From an uncultured Marinobacterium sp. (GTDB lineage: Bacteria; Pseudomonadota; Gammaproteobacteria; Pseudomonadales; Balneatricaceae): 64,000 nt of DNA. The notes under the pieces are model-generated. The model saw nothing but the letters and a program-made list of their open reading frames with translations. It ran no database searches and was not told the origin of the DNA. The stretch is taken from the NCBI GenBank assembly GCA_947501565.1, contig CANMWJ010000015.1:1-64000 (forward strand). Direction: 5' to 3'. The number at the start of each line of letters is the position of its first letter. Positions within the stretch are counted from its first letter, which is position 1. The translations under genes were made by a program, and so were the position numbers. Positions 44,026-51,582 of this stretch are shown piece after piece.

Positions 44026-44907
44026 GTGAATATGAAACAGAACATTACCCCACAGTCCCAGCTGCAAGAAGCGATGAAGCTGAGCCTGGAGATTGAAGAG
44101 CTGTTGGTATCTCGCAACCTCCGTGGCATGAAAACCGTACAGGGCATGATGCTGCCAGGTTACTGCCTGCGTGCAGCGATGATGATGCAGCAGTGCACCG
44201 GTACAGTACTGATCGGCACCGGTTTCCCGGTAGCAGGTACCTTTGAGACCGATGGCCCTGTAGGCGCGATCTCTCTCTACCGTGCTTTCGAAGCCTGCGG
44301 TGCAACCCCGATTCTGGTCTGCGGTGATCCGCTGGCGAGCAAACTGGAAGACGACTACCGTATCCAGAAGCTGCCGGTTGGTGAACTGAGCACCGAAGAG
44401 CGTCTGCGCGCTGCCGACGAGATCCTGGAGAAACACGCACCACAGCTGGTGATCTCCATCGAGCGTCCGGGACAGGCGGAAGACGAAGGTTATTACAACA
44501 TGCGTGGTGAATCGATCACTCCGCATGCGGCCAGCTTCGACGAGATCATGAAAGAAGCGGGCTGTCCGTCTATCGCTATCGGCGATGGCGGTAACGAGAT
44601 CGGCATGGGCAACGTACGCCCGGCACTGCGTAGCCTGGATATCACCCCAGCGGTAACCCGCTGCAGCGAGCTGGTTGTGGCAGACGTCTCCAACTGGGGC
44701 GGTCACGCGCTGGTTGCGCTGATGGGCTGGTTGCAGGGCGAAGACCTGCTGGCCGATTTCGACAACGTAGCGATTCTGCAGTACCTGTCTGAACGCGGCA
44801 GTGTTGACGGTGTAACCCGTGACAACACCCTGACCGAGGACAGCCTGCCAGCGGCAGACGGCGAAGCGATGCTGCTGGAGCTGCGCAAACTGACCGGGTT
44901 TGCCTGA
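44026..44907 (+). CDS. DUF4392 protein (D-glutamate cyclase C-domain homologue)
   Basis: A 293-residue protein homologous to the C-terminal half of vertebrate D-glutamate cyclase DGLUCY. Conserved segments are VLIGTGFPVAGTFETDGPVGAISLYRA (about residues 60-86), ISIERPGQAEDEGYYNMRG, IGDGGNEIGMGNV and WGGHALVALMGWL. The GTG at 44026 is chosen because GGAG lies 7 bases upstream; ATG at 44032 is the alternative. It sits in the operon with DUF1445, its DGLUCY partner. I infer a two-protein D-glutamate cyclase; it has not been shown for this arrangement to my knowledge. Confidence 0.8.
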   Translation: MNMKQNITPQSQLQEAMKLSLEIEELLVSRNLRGMKTVQGMMLPGYCLRAAMMMQQCTGTVLIGTGFPVAGTFETDGPVGAISLYRAFEACGATPILVCGDPLASKLEDDYRIQKLPVGELSTEERLRAADEILEKHAPQLVISIERPGQAEDEGYYNMRGESITPHAASFDEIMKEAGCPSIAIGDGGNEIGMGNVRPALRSLDITPAVTRCSELVVADVSNWGGHALVALMGWLQGEDLLADFDNVAILQYLSERGSVDGVTRDNTLTEDSLPAADGEAMLLELRKLTGFA

Positions 44908-44920
44908 TTGAATTTTGATG

Positions 44921-44938
44921 CCTCTGCTTCGGCAGAGG
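44921..44938 (+). promoter_or_regulatory. UUCG tetraloop hairpin before the transaminase gene
   Basis: CCTCTGC-TTCG-GCAGAGG, a 7-bp perfect stem closed by a C(UUCG)G tetraloop, 14 bp after the DUF4392 stop. There is no T-run, so it is more likely a message stabiliser than a stop. Confidence 0.55.
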
Positions 44939-45021
44939 TATGAGTGAGTCTATATTTTTGAAAAAGGTGGTCGCGTGGGGGGACTCGCGATGAGAGACCA
45001 CCAAGTTTGGAGTTTGTCTTT

Positions 45022-45879
45022 ATGAGTATTGTTTATCTAAACGGATCCTACATGCCAATGTCTGAAGCGAAGATCTCGCCAATGGACCGAGGCTTCCTGT
45101 TCGGTGACGGCATCTACGAGGTGATCCCTTCTTACGATGGCAAACTGGTTGGTTTTGGCCCGCACATCGACCGTATGGACGAAGGTCTGGGCTTCATCGA
45201 CGTTAAATTCGGCTACTCCCACGCTGACTGGCGTGAAGTGTGCGAAAACCTGATCGAAAAGAACGGTGGCGGCAACCTGGGTATCTACCTGCACGTATCC
45301 CGTGGTGCAGACAGCAAGCGTTTCCACGCGTACCCGGACGACATCGAAGCGACCGTTTTTGCATTCGTATTCGAAATCCCAGCAGCGCCAGTTGCTGACA
45401 AAGAAGTTGCTAAGTCTTACAAAGTATCCAGCACCGAAGACCTGCGTTGGAAGCGTTGCAACATCAAATCCACTGCACTGCTGGGTAACGTAATGCACTT
45501 CCAGCAGGGTTACGCGTCTGGCAACAACGAAATTCTGCTGTACAACGCAGACGGCGAGCTGACCGAAGGTTCTGCATGCAACGCGTACATCGTTAAAGAC
45601 GGCGTTGTAATCACGCCACCACTGGACAACCAGATCCTGCCGGGTATCACCCGTCTGATGCTGCTGGACATCCTGAACAAAGACGGCTCTATCAAAGTTG
45701 AAGAGCGCATCGTGACTATGGATGAAGTACGCAACGCAGACGAGATCTGGCTGACCAGCTCCAGCAAAGAGATCGCGCCAGTTATCGAACTGGACGGTCA
45801 GCCTGTTGGCAACGGTGAAATCGGCGACGTATGGGTGAAAGCTCAGGCGCTGTACTCCGCTGGTAAGTACGACTACTAA
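45022..45879 (+). CDS. dat: D-amino-acid (D-alanine) transaminase
   Basis: A 285-residue fold-IV PLP transaminase. The start reads YLNGSYMPMSEAKISPMDRGFLFGDGIYEV, Lys149 in RWKRCNIKSTALLGNVM is the PLP lysine, and Glu182 in ELTEGSACNAY is the pyridine-nitrogen partner. Features match Bacillus-type D-AAT (RCxIKS and the Arg-containing loop) more than branched-chain enzymes. The expected reaction, D-alanine plus 2-oxoglutarate giving pyruvate plus D-glutamate, feeds the D-glutamate cyclase genes upstream. GGAG lies 9 bases before the ATG. Very strong codon bias. Confidence 0.85.
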   Translation: MSIVYLNGSYMPMSEAKISPMDRGFLFGDGIYEVIPSYDGKLVGFGPHIDRMDEGLGFIDVKFGYSHADWREVCENLIEKNGGGNLGIYLHVSRGADSKRFHAYPDDIEATVFAFVFEIPAAPVADKEVAKSYKVSSTEDLRWKRCNIKSTALLGNVMHFQQGYASGNNEILLYNADGELTEGSACNAYIVKDGVVITPPLDNQILPGITRLMLLDILNKDGSIKVEERIVTMDEVRNADEIWLTSSSKEIAPVIELDGQPVGNGEIGDVWVKAQALYSAGKYDY

Positions 45880-45951
45880 GAACCAGTTCTCTGGTTCCTC
45901 AGCTATCGAGCATAGCTGACTGTTTTGGTGAACCTCCCGACGGGGAGGTTC
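45880..45951 (+). terminator. Tandem hairpins after the transaminase gene
   Basis: Three stems follow the stop codon: GAACCAG-TTCT-CTGGTTC (45880-45897, overlapping the stop), AGCTAT-N5-ATAGCT (45901-45917) and GAACCTCCC-GACG-GGGAGGTTC (45930-45951). The last lacks a T-run; final termination is probably at 46094. Confidence 0.5.
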
Positions 45952-46093
45952 GCTGAACCCTCTTACCCTGACATGTGGTAAGACCCCGCGCTCCCGATGA
46001 TGTCCGGATCACCTTGCGCAGATCCACCGGTGTGACGGTTCATCATAGTAGCGCCCTTGCTCAAAGGTTCAGTGACGAACCGACCTTATCTGA

Positions 46094-46118
46094 GGGGCCC
46101 AGCTGGGCCCCTTTTTTT
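46094..46118 (+). terminator. Strong Rho-independent terminator
   Basis: Palindrome GGGGCCCAGCTGGGCCCC followed by seven T residues. It closes the alr-dat operon or a short transcript covering 45960-46118. Confidence 0.9.
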
Positions 46119-46248
46119 ACGCCTGTTCAGATCCTGTTCAATCGAACAGGACCAAGATCAACGCTATACCGCGAAAAGGGGAGCACTCCCGTCGTGGTGT
46201 GGTCTTATTGTCTATACTTGGTAGCGGTTTCCGCTAAGGGTAGGAACG

Positions 46249-46731
46249 ATGCAAACGCAGTCTTATCAGGATCTGAAAAGCCAGATTCCACTCAGCTACT
46301 GTCGTGATCTGGCGATGTTCGGGGCTTTGCCCGACGACAGCCTCACCTACCTGCTGGAGCAGGGCAACCTTAACCACTACCTGCCGGGCGACAGGATCTA
46401 CAGCCTGGGCGAATGCTCCAACTCCTTCTTTATCATCCTCAGCGGCGGCTCCCGTTTCCATAAGCCCAAAGAGGCCTGTGGTGCGATGGTAAAACTGCGC
46501 TACTACAGCCCCGGCGAGCAGATCGGGTTTGTTGGCATGATCGGCCTGCAGAAACGCCACGGCACCCAGTACATGGAAGACGAAGGCTATATGCTGGAGA
46601 TCCCCGCCGACCTGTTCCACCAGTTCTGTGAAAAATTCCCCGAAGAGTTCAAGATCCTGATGATCAACATCACCCGCGAAATGAGCCGCGAGATCGCCGA
46701 TCTCGACACCATGTGCACCGAGTACAAATAA
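46249..46731 (+). CDS. Cyclic-nucleotide-binding domain protein without HTH
   Basis: A 160-residue Crp-like sensor domain: LPDDSLTYLLEQGNLNHYLPGDRIYSLGECSNSFFIILSG, then YYSPGEQIGFVGMIG where Crp has its cNMP-binding loop. The canonical phosphate-binding Arg-Ser is not evident, so nucleotide binding is doubtful. The domain ends in a short helix without a DNA-binding HTH. It lies after the D-amino-acid operon but behind a strong terminator. Confidence 0.75.
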   Translation: MQTQSYQDLKSQIPLSYCRDLAMFGALPDDSLTYLLEQGNLNHYLPGDRIYSLGECSNSFFIILSGGSRFHKPKEACGAMVKLRYYSPGEQIGFVGMIGLQKRHGTQYMEDEGYMLEIPADLFHQFCEKFPEEFKILMINITREMSREIADLDTMCTEYK

Positions 46732-46742
46732 CTCTAATAATT

Positions 46743-46872
46743 GGGGACGGATTTATTTTGTTGGGCATCGCTTGGGGCGATGAACAACCTACCCGAACTC
46801 ATCCTCGTAGGTTGGCGACGAGCGAAGCGACTCCCAACACCTCATCCCCGAAGAAATATAGTTCTGTCCCCA
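46743..46872. repeat. Composite REP element bounded by GGGGACGGA/TCTGTCCCC
   Basis: GGGGACGGA at 46743 and TCTGTCCCC at 46864-46872 bracket two REP units, 46759-46794 (TTGGGCATCGC type) and 46807-46839 (GGTTGGCGACGAGCGAAGCG type). The same end sequences appear as short perfect palindromes at 47863-47898 and 51480-51513 next to REP units. Confidence 0.65.
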
Positions 46873-46944
46873 TTTTCGCTTATGGTTTTTATGCAGGATC
46901 ACAACTACTTTTAAGGCACCGATGTTCTTAACGCGGGGGCGCCC

Positions 46945-47574
46945 ATGAATGATCGGATTCGAAAGTTACTTCTGCAGATCGAGACATTGAAACGCGAGTT
47001 GCAGACTGTTCTGAAGGAGCAAGAACAGGAGATCCTGTACCGGGTGGAAGGAACTCGGATTGAGTTCGAGGACAAACTGAAACAAACCCATCAGGAACTC
47101 AAGGAGGGCGTGTTTTCCTGGTTGAGATCGAGCGAACCCCGCAATGTGCTGTCGGCACCCTTTATCTACGGTATGTTTGTGCCGGTGCTGTTTATGGACC
47201 TGTCACTGACGCTCTATCAGCAGGTTTGCTTCAGGCTTTATCGTATCCCCAGAGTGTCCCGCAAAGAGTACCTGGTGTTTGATCGCCACCATCTGGCGTA
47301 CCTGAACCTTATTCAGAAAATCAACTGCGTGTACTGTGCTTACGTCAACGGCGTTATCAGTTACGCACGTGAGATCACCTCCCGAACCGAACAATACTGG
47401 TGTCCGATAAAACACGCACGCAAAGTGGCCGATCCCCATGAACGCTACCTTTACTTTGTCCCATTTGGCGATGCGGAAGGGCTGCAGCGCAGGGAAGAGG
47501 CGTTGCGCGATGCTTTGAGTAAGGAAGAGATGCCCTCCGATCGATCGTCCGATCAAGAACCGCCGAAGTCTTAA
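46945..47574 (+). CDS. Conserved hypothetical protein
   Basis: A 209-residue protein with an N-terminal coiled coil (about residues 5-55), a hydrophobic segment FIYGMFVPVLFMDLSLTLYQQVCF (about 73-98), then a conserved block with NCVYCAYVNGVISYAREITSRTEQYWCPIKHA (about 127-160) whose three Cys and one His could form a metal site. I do not know its function. It is followed by a REP unit at 47638. Confidence 0.6.
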   Translation: MNDRIRKLLLQIETLKRELQTVLKEQEQEILYRVEGTRIEFEDKLKQTHQELKEGVFSWLRSSEPRNVLSAPFIYGMFVPVLFMDLSLTLYQQVCFRLYRIPRVSRKEYLVFDRHHLAYLNLIQKINCVYCAYVNGVISYAREITSRTEQYWCPIKHARKVADPHERYLYFVPFGDAEGLQRREEALRDALSKEEMPSDRSSDQEPPKS

Positions 47575-47637
47575 CAGATCGCTCGCTCTGGTTTTCTGTA
47601 GAGAGTCGCTGGCGCTCGTCCGCAATCTACCCATCCT

Positions 47638-47670
47638 GTAGGTTGGCGACGAGCGAAGCGACTCCCAACA
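47638..47670. repeat. REP-like element
   Basis: Full-length copy of the GGTTGGCGACGAGCGAAGCG unit, 64 bp after the hypothetical gene. Confidence 0.8.
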
Positions 47671-47755
47671 AAAACACTCCCCGGTACGCCCTCCATCTCC
47701 CCCTGACAGGTTGCTGACAGCTTCGTTCGTTAGGCTCATCGCCAATGTATTCATT

Positions 47756-47763
47756 TGTATACA
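47756..47763. promoter_or_regulatory. GntR-type operator remnant
   Basis: TGTATACA palindrome (in ATTTGTATACATC) 24 bp before the start of the broken dehydrogenase gene; the core resembles FCD-type GntR operators. Confidence 0.35.
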
Positions 47764-47786
47764 TCTAACAACAAGCGGTTAAAACA

Positions 47787-47882
47787 ATGACAAACCTGAA
47801 CAAGACCTACGATGTGGTCGTTGTCGGTGGTGGCAACGTGGCGCTCTGCGCGGCGGAGGACGAAAAAAGGGGACTGATTTAA
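47787..47882 (+). pseudogene. 5' fragment of a tricarballylate dehydrogenase-like FAD enzyme
   Basis: The ATG is followed by TNLNKTYDVVVVGGGNVALCAA, a typical N-terminal FAD-binding motif of TcuA-type FAD-dependent tricarballylate dehydrogenases. Coding sense is lost after about 23 codons, where a GGGGACTGA palindrome and a REP unit begin, and a stop follows at 47880. The promoter region, including a GTATAC palindrome, is still present. Confidence 0.65.
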
Positions 47883-47940
47883 TTTCAGTCCCCTTTTTGT
47901 TGTGGATGTTGGGAGTCGCTTCGCTCGTCGCCAACCTACG
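47863..47940. repeat. GGGGACTGA palindrome plus inverted REP unit
   Basis: A near-perfect palindrome (A-run, GGGGACTGA, centre, TCAGTCCCC, T-run; 47863-47898) adjoins a REP unit in reverse orientation (47907-47940). It abuts the broken dehydrogenase gene and can also serve as a terminator. Confidence 0.7.
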
Positions 47941-47981
47941 GAATGTCGGCTTTGAATGAGCAGGCGTTCTGCCCAAGTATC

Positions 47982-48320
47982 TTAAGCTTTCTTAACAAAC
48001 GCCGCAGTAACCATCATCTCGCCAGCGCCATCTACTCGGCAGTCTAGCTGGTGGTCTTTGCCTTCAACGATACGGCGTACCAGCGCTTTAGTACCGATCT
48101 TCAGCACTTGGGAGCTGCCCTTTACCTTCAGGTCTTTGATCAAGGTGACCTTATCGCCGTCCTGCAGCAGGGTGCCGTTGGCGTCTTTGACCTTCAGGGC
48201 CTCTTCTTCTTCAGGAACTTCATTTGGGTTCCATTCATAGGCGCATTCCGGGCAGATCAGCATCTCCTGATCCTGGTAAACGTATTCAGAATTGCATTTC
48301 GGGCAAGGAGGCAGAGACAT
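47982..48320 (-). CDS. yjdM: Zinc-ribbon protein of the PhnA/YjdM family
   Basis: A 112-residue protein with a zinc ribbon ([10 protein letters not shown], then CPECAYEW; residues about 6-30) and an SH3-like domain ([27 protein letters not shown]). This is the YjdM/PhnA protein once linked by name to phosphonates; its true function is unknown. Length matches the E. coli homologue. Confidence 0.9.
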   Translation of the reverse strand: MSLPPCPKCNSEYVYQDQEMLICPECAYEWNPNEVPEEEEALKVKDANGTLLQDGDKVTLIKDLKVKGSSQVLKIGTKALVRRIVEGKDHQLDCRVDGAGEMMVTAAFVKKA

Positions 48321-48570
48321 AACGTATTACTTCTTCAAATAGATTTGGCGTGCATGGTAATGGGACGGTCCAGTCTTGGCGAGTACTTTAGCCGAATTAG
48401 CGTGGATTTTCCGTCTCCTTTGGGAGCTGAAAAAGGGCGTTTAGCCTCAAGTGTCTATTGTTGTCTTATATGGCAATTTGGTCCTGTTGTTTCCTGTATT
48501 TTTAGATAGCTCTGGCCTGTATAAGATGTGAGCTATAAACCTACAGGGGTGCTTAACCGGGAGCCTGCTA

Positions 48571-49530
48571 ATGTTCAAGAGACTGCTCGTATCCGCTTTT
48601 ATGGCCTTAACTCTTACGGCCTGTTCTGCCAAGGAAAACGTAAGTGACCAACATGAGACACACACTATGAAACCGATCGAACTAGATACCCGCGTTGGCG
48701 CACTGGCGGCCAACCTCTACCTGCCCGAAGGCGTCGAGAATCCACCGGTAGTGATCGTGACCGGTGCCTGGACCACGGTGAAAGAGCAGATGCCGGCGGT
48801 GTACGCCCAGGCGCTGGCGGATAAGGGTTACGCGGCAGTGACCTTTGATTTCCGTGGCTGGGGGCAGTCCGAAGGTGCGGTGAAGTATCTGGAAGATCCA
48901 AGCCGTAAGACCGACGATATCCGCGCGATGATCGATGCGGTGGCTGGTCTGGATGGTGTTGATGGTAGCCGTATTGCAGGGCTGGGTGTGTGTGCGTCCT
49001 CCGGTTACATGCTGGATGCCGCAGCGGGCAACGACAAACTGCAGGCCGTTGCCGTGGTTGCGCCTTGGCTGCATGACAAGGCGATGGCGACCGCGATCTA
49101 CGGTGGTGAAGAGAGTGTGAAAAACCTGCTGGCCGCTGCAGCGGATGCAAAGCACGCAGCTGAACCTGTAGTGATTGAAGCGGCAAGCCTGACCAACGAA
49201 AGCTCTCTGATGTATCAGGTTCCGTATTACACCGAAACCGACCGAGGCCTGATCCCTGAATACGACAACCAGTTTAACGTTGCCTCCTGGACCGGTTGGC
49301 TGAATTACGATGCACAGCAGAACGCAGCGACTCAGGACAAACCGGTGCTGATGGTCGCATCTGAAGCGATGGCACTGCCTGCGGGGGCGCACCAGTATCT
49401 GGAAGCGGCAGGTGATAACGTTCAGGCGGTATGGTTCGACGGTGTGAGCCAGTTTGATTTCTACGATCAGCCGAAAGCGGTGCAGGACTCCGTGAACGCG
49501 ATCTCTGAACACTTCGGTGTGAACCTGTAA
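48571..49530 (+). CDS. Lipoprotein alpha/beta hydrolase with a Cys nucleophile
   Basis: A 319-residue hydrolase carrying a lipobox (LTAC, Cys18) and so predicted to be membrane-anchored. The fold is shown by VVIVTGAWTTVKEQM (oxyanion strand) and TFDFRGWGQSEG. The nucleophile elbow is GLGVCASSGYM with Cys141 where most family members have Ser, as in dienelactone hydrolases. A downstream Met (residue 33) is an alternative start giving a cytoplasmic protein. A broken paralogue lies at 61808-62017. It is 11 bp upstream of a SnoaL-like gene. Confidence 0.82.
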   Translation: MFKRLLVSAFMALTLTACSAKENVSDQHETHTMKPIELDTRVGALAANLYLPEGVENPPVVIVTGAWTTVKEQMPAVYAQALADKGYAAVTFDFRGWGQSEGAVKYLEDPSRKTDDIRAMIDAVAGLDGVDGSRIAGLGVCASSGYMLDAAAGNDKLQAVAVVAPWLHDKAMATAIYGGEESVKNLLAAAADAKHAAEPVVIEAASLTNESSLMYQVPYYTETDRGLIPEYDNQFNVASWTGWLNYDAQQNAATQDKPVLMVASEAMALPAGAHQYLEAAGDNVQAVWFDGVSQFDFYDQPKAVQDSVNAISEHFGVNL

Positions 49531-49541
49531 CAGGTGCAGGT

Positions 49542-50093
49542 ATGAGACTGAACTATCTGCTTATTTTATTGCTAGGAGTGATCACGATGACTGTGCAGGC
49601 CCAAACCCTAACCCGTGATGAGGCGCAGATTCGCAGCAATCTCACCAGCTTCTCCACGCTGGCTGATCAGGACGCGTATGAGTATCTGGGCCGTCTGTTC
49701 GCGCCGTCTGTGCGGGTGGATTACACATCGCTGTTTGGTGGTGAGCCGGAGAAGGTTGATCGGGCCGAGCTGATGAAACGTTGGGCGGGATTCCTGCCCG
49801 GTTTCGACACTACCTACCATGAGCTGAGCAACCTGCAGGTTTCGCTGCAGGAGCAGGATGCAGCGGCGACCGTCGATTTTACCGCCAGCCATTGGTTGGG
49901 CACGGATGGCTTCTGGGCGGTGTCCGGCCGTTATGACTTTGTGCTGATTAAGCGTGACGGGAACTGGCTGATCACCTCGGTGAAAGTGACCGGAACCGGC
50001 GAGCAGGGTAGTCGGGATCTGCTGGAAAAGGTCGGTGCATTTGCTGAAGAGAATCTCGAAGCCCGGAATGCACGTAAGGTGAGTTACCGGTAA
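49542..50093 (+). CDS. SnoaL/NTF2-like protein, exported
   Basis: A 183-residue protein with a signal peptide (about residues 1-20, ending VQAQ) and an NTF2-fold domain: EAQIRSNLTSFSTLADQDAYEYLGRLFAPSVRVDYTSLFGG, then GFDTTYHELSNLQV, then VSGRYDFVLIKRDGNWLI. Such domains bind or isomerise small molecules. It is in an operon with the hydrolase 11 bp upstream; the shared substrate is unknown. Confidence 0.78.
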   Translation: MRLNYLLILLLGVITMTVQAQTLTRDEAQIRSNLTSFSTLADQDAYEYLGRLFAPSVRVDYTSLFGGEPEKVDRAELMKRWAGFLPGFDTTYHELSNLQVSLQEQDAAATVDFTASHWLGTDGFWAVSGRYDFVLIKRDGNWLITSVKVTGTGEQGSRDLLEKVGAFAEENLEARNARKVSYR

Positions 50094-50118
50094 ACCCCAT
50101 TCCATAACCTTGCATTCA

Positions 50119-50142
50119 AAGCCCTTTTCGAAGGGCTTTTTT
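50119..50142 (+). terminator. Rho-independent terminator
   Basis: AAGCCCTT-TTCG-AAGGGCTT with six T residues, between the SnoaL-like gene and the convergent LysR gene. Confidence 0.85.
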
Positions 50143-50151
50143 GCGTTTGGC

Positions 50152-51066
50152 TTACTGGAAGCGATGGATATCGGTTTTCAGCTCTTCGATCACCATCTTT
50201 GCGATCCGTGACAGGGCGCGATTCGGATAGACCGCGTACAGGGCTTCATCCACGGGGATCTTCAGGTCGGGTAGCAGCTGAATCAGCTCGCCGTTCCTGA
50301 TCTTCTCTGCCGCCATGAAGTTCGTCGGCACGTAATACCGGTTGCCCTGCATTACGCAGTCGTTGAGTTGCTCCGCATCGTTGATACAGAGGTTGGCGTT
50401 CACATCGAAGCTGCACAGCTTGCCGGTATCATCGAAGTAGCTGAACGTTTTGTTGGTATGGCCCTTACGCCCGTAGACGATGGCGGGCAGATCCCGGAGA
50501 TCATCCAGCGATGTTGGCATGCCGTGCTGTTGTACGAACTCCGGTGCGGCGGCCAGCAGGAAACGCACATCCATCAGCTTCTGACCGATCAGATCGACGT
50601 CCCGCGGTTTCCAGACGCGGATCGCCAGATCAAAGCGATCTTTGATGATATCCACCTGATCATCATGCAACTGCAGTTCGATATTCACATCGGGATAGCG
50701 GTCGCAGATCCGCTCTATCACCGGAAAAACCAGCTTCCGTCCAAGGTACACCGCGCTGGTAATGCGCAGGGTTCCGCGTAGTTCGCCGGAGTAATCTTCG
50801 GAGATGGTGGAGACATTACGCATCAGCTCGTTGATCTGGCGGGCGTTTTCATACACCAGTCGTCCCGATTCCGTTAAGGCGATCGCTCGTGTCGAACGGT
50901 TCAGCAGTGTGGTTTTAAGCTCTGACTCCAGCTTCTTGATCTGACGGGTGATGTAGGAGGCGTTGGTTTCCCGGATATCCGCTGCGCCGGTAAAGCTTCC
51001 CTGGTCCACAACATCCGCAAACACCTGCAGCAGTTTGGGATCGATTTTCTTCACCGGTGTCCCCAA
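50152..51066 (-). CDS. LysR-family transcriptional regulator
   Basis: A 304-residue regulator with an N-terminal HTH (about residues 6-65; FTGAADIRETNASYITRQIKKLESEL) and an effector domain of the CrgA/AaeR type. It is divergent from the monooxygenase-domain gene across 101 bp, so that gene is the probable target. Confidence 0.9.
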   Translation of the reverse strand: MGTPVKKIDPKLLQVFADVVDQGSFTGAADIRETNASYITRQIKKLESELKTTLLNRSTRAIALTESGRLVYENARQINELMRNVSTISEDYSGELRGTLRITSAVYLGRKLVFPVIERICDRYPDVNIELQLHDDQVDIIKDRFDLAIRVWKPRDVDLIGQKLMDVRFLLAAAPEFVQQHGMPTSLDDLRDLPAIVYGRKGHTNKTFSYFDDTGKLCSFDVNANLCINDAEQLNDCVMQGNRYYVPTNFMAAEKIRNGELIQLLPDLKIPVDEALYAVYPNRALSRIAKMVIEELKTDIHRFQ

Positions 51067-51167
51067 CTATTTCAATTTTGGATAAGTTGATTGTTTAATT
51101 TATTGAATTTTTATGAAGTAAACAACCGGATACCATGCCTCCATTATCAATTTGAGGAGGACTCCTG

Positions 51168-51464
51168 ATGATCATCGTAACCGTCGCGGGCAAGGTAAAA
51201 CCCCAGTTCAGACAAACCTTTCTGGAGCATATGGAGGTGCTGGGCAACCTGGTGCGCGAGGAGAAGGGATGCCTTAATTATCAGCAGACGATCTCCGCGG
51301 ACGATCCTGACCTGTTGTTCTTGTATGAGGAGTGGAACAGTCAGGAAGAGCTATTAGTGCATCTGCAGAGCGAACATATGCAGGCGCATCTGTCAGAAGC
51401 ACGCCCCTGGTTTGAGTGGGTGGACATGAAAACCTACGAGGCTGAGGGGATCAGCTTGGTTTGA
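51168..51464 (+). CDS. ABM-family monooxygenase-like protein
   Basis: A 98-residue ferredoxin-fold protein of the antibiotic biosynthesis monooxygenase superfamily: IIVTVAGKVKPQFRQTFLEHMEVLGNLVREEKGCLNYQ, then LFLYEEWNSQEELLVHLQSEHMQ. Such proteins form dimers and often act on quinones or detoxify aldehydes. A GGAGGA site precedes it. Likely controlled by the divergent LysR. Confidence 0.82.
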   Translation: MIIVTVAGKVKPQFRQTFLEHMEVLGNLVREEKGCLNYQQTISADDPDLLFLYEEWNSQEELLVHLQSEHMQAHLSEARPWFEWVDMKTYEAEGISLV

Positions 51465-51479
51465 TAGCGATGTGCAATT

Positions 51480-51572
51480 GAAAAGGGGACAGAAAATAAT
51501 TCTGTCCCCTTTTTATACGTTAGGAGTCGCAATGCTTAAGTAGGTTGGCGACGAGCGAAGCGACTCCCAACA
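51480..51572. repeat. GGGGACAGA palindrome plus REP unit
   Basis: The palindrome AAAAGGGGACAGA..TCTGTCCCCTTTT (51480-51513), which also looks like a terminator, is followed 27 bp later by a REP unit (51540-51572). Same association as at 46743 and 47863. Confidence 0.7.
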
Positions 51573-51582
51573 AATCAACAGA

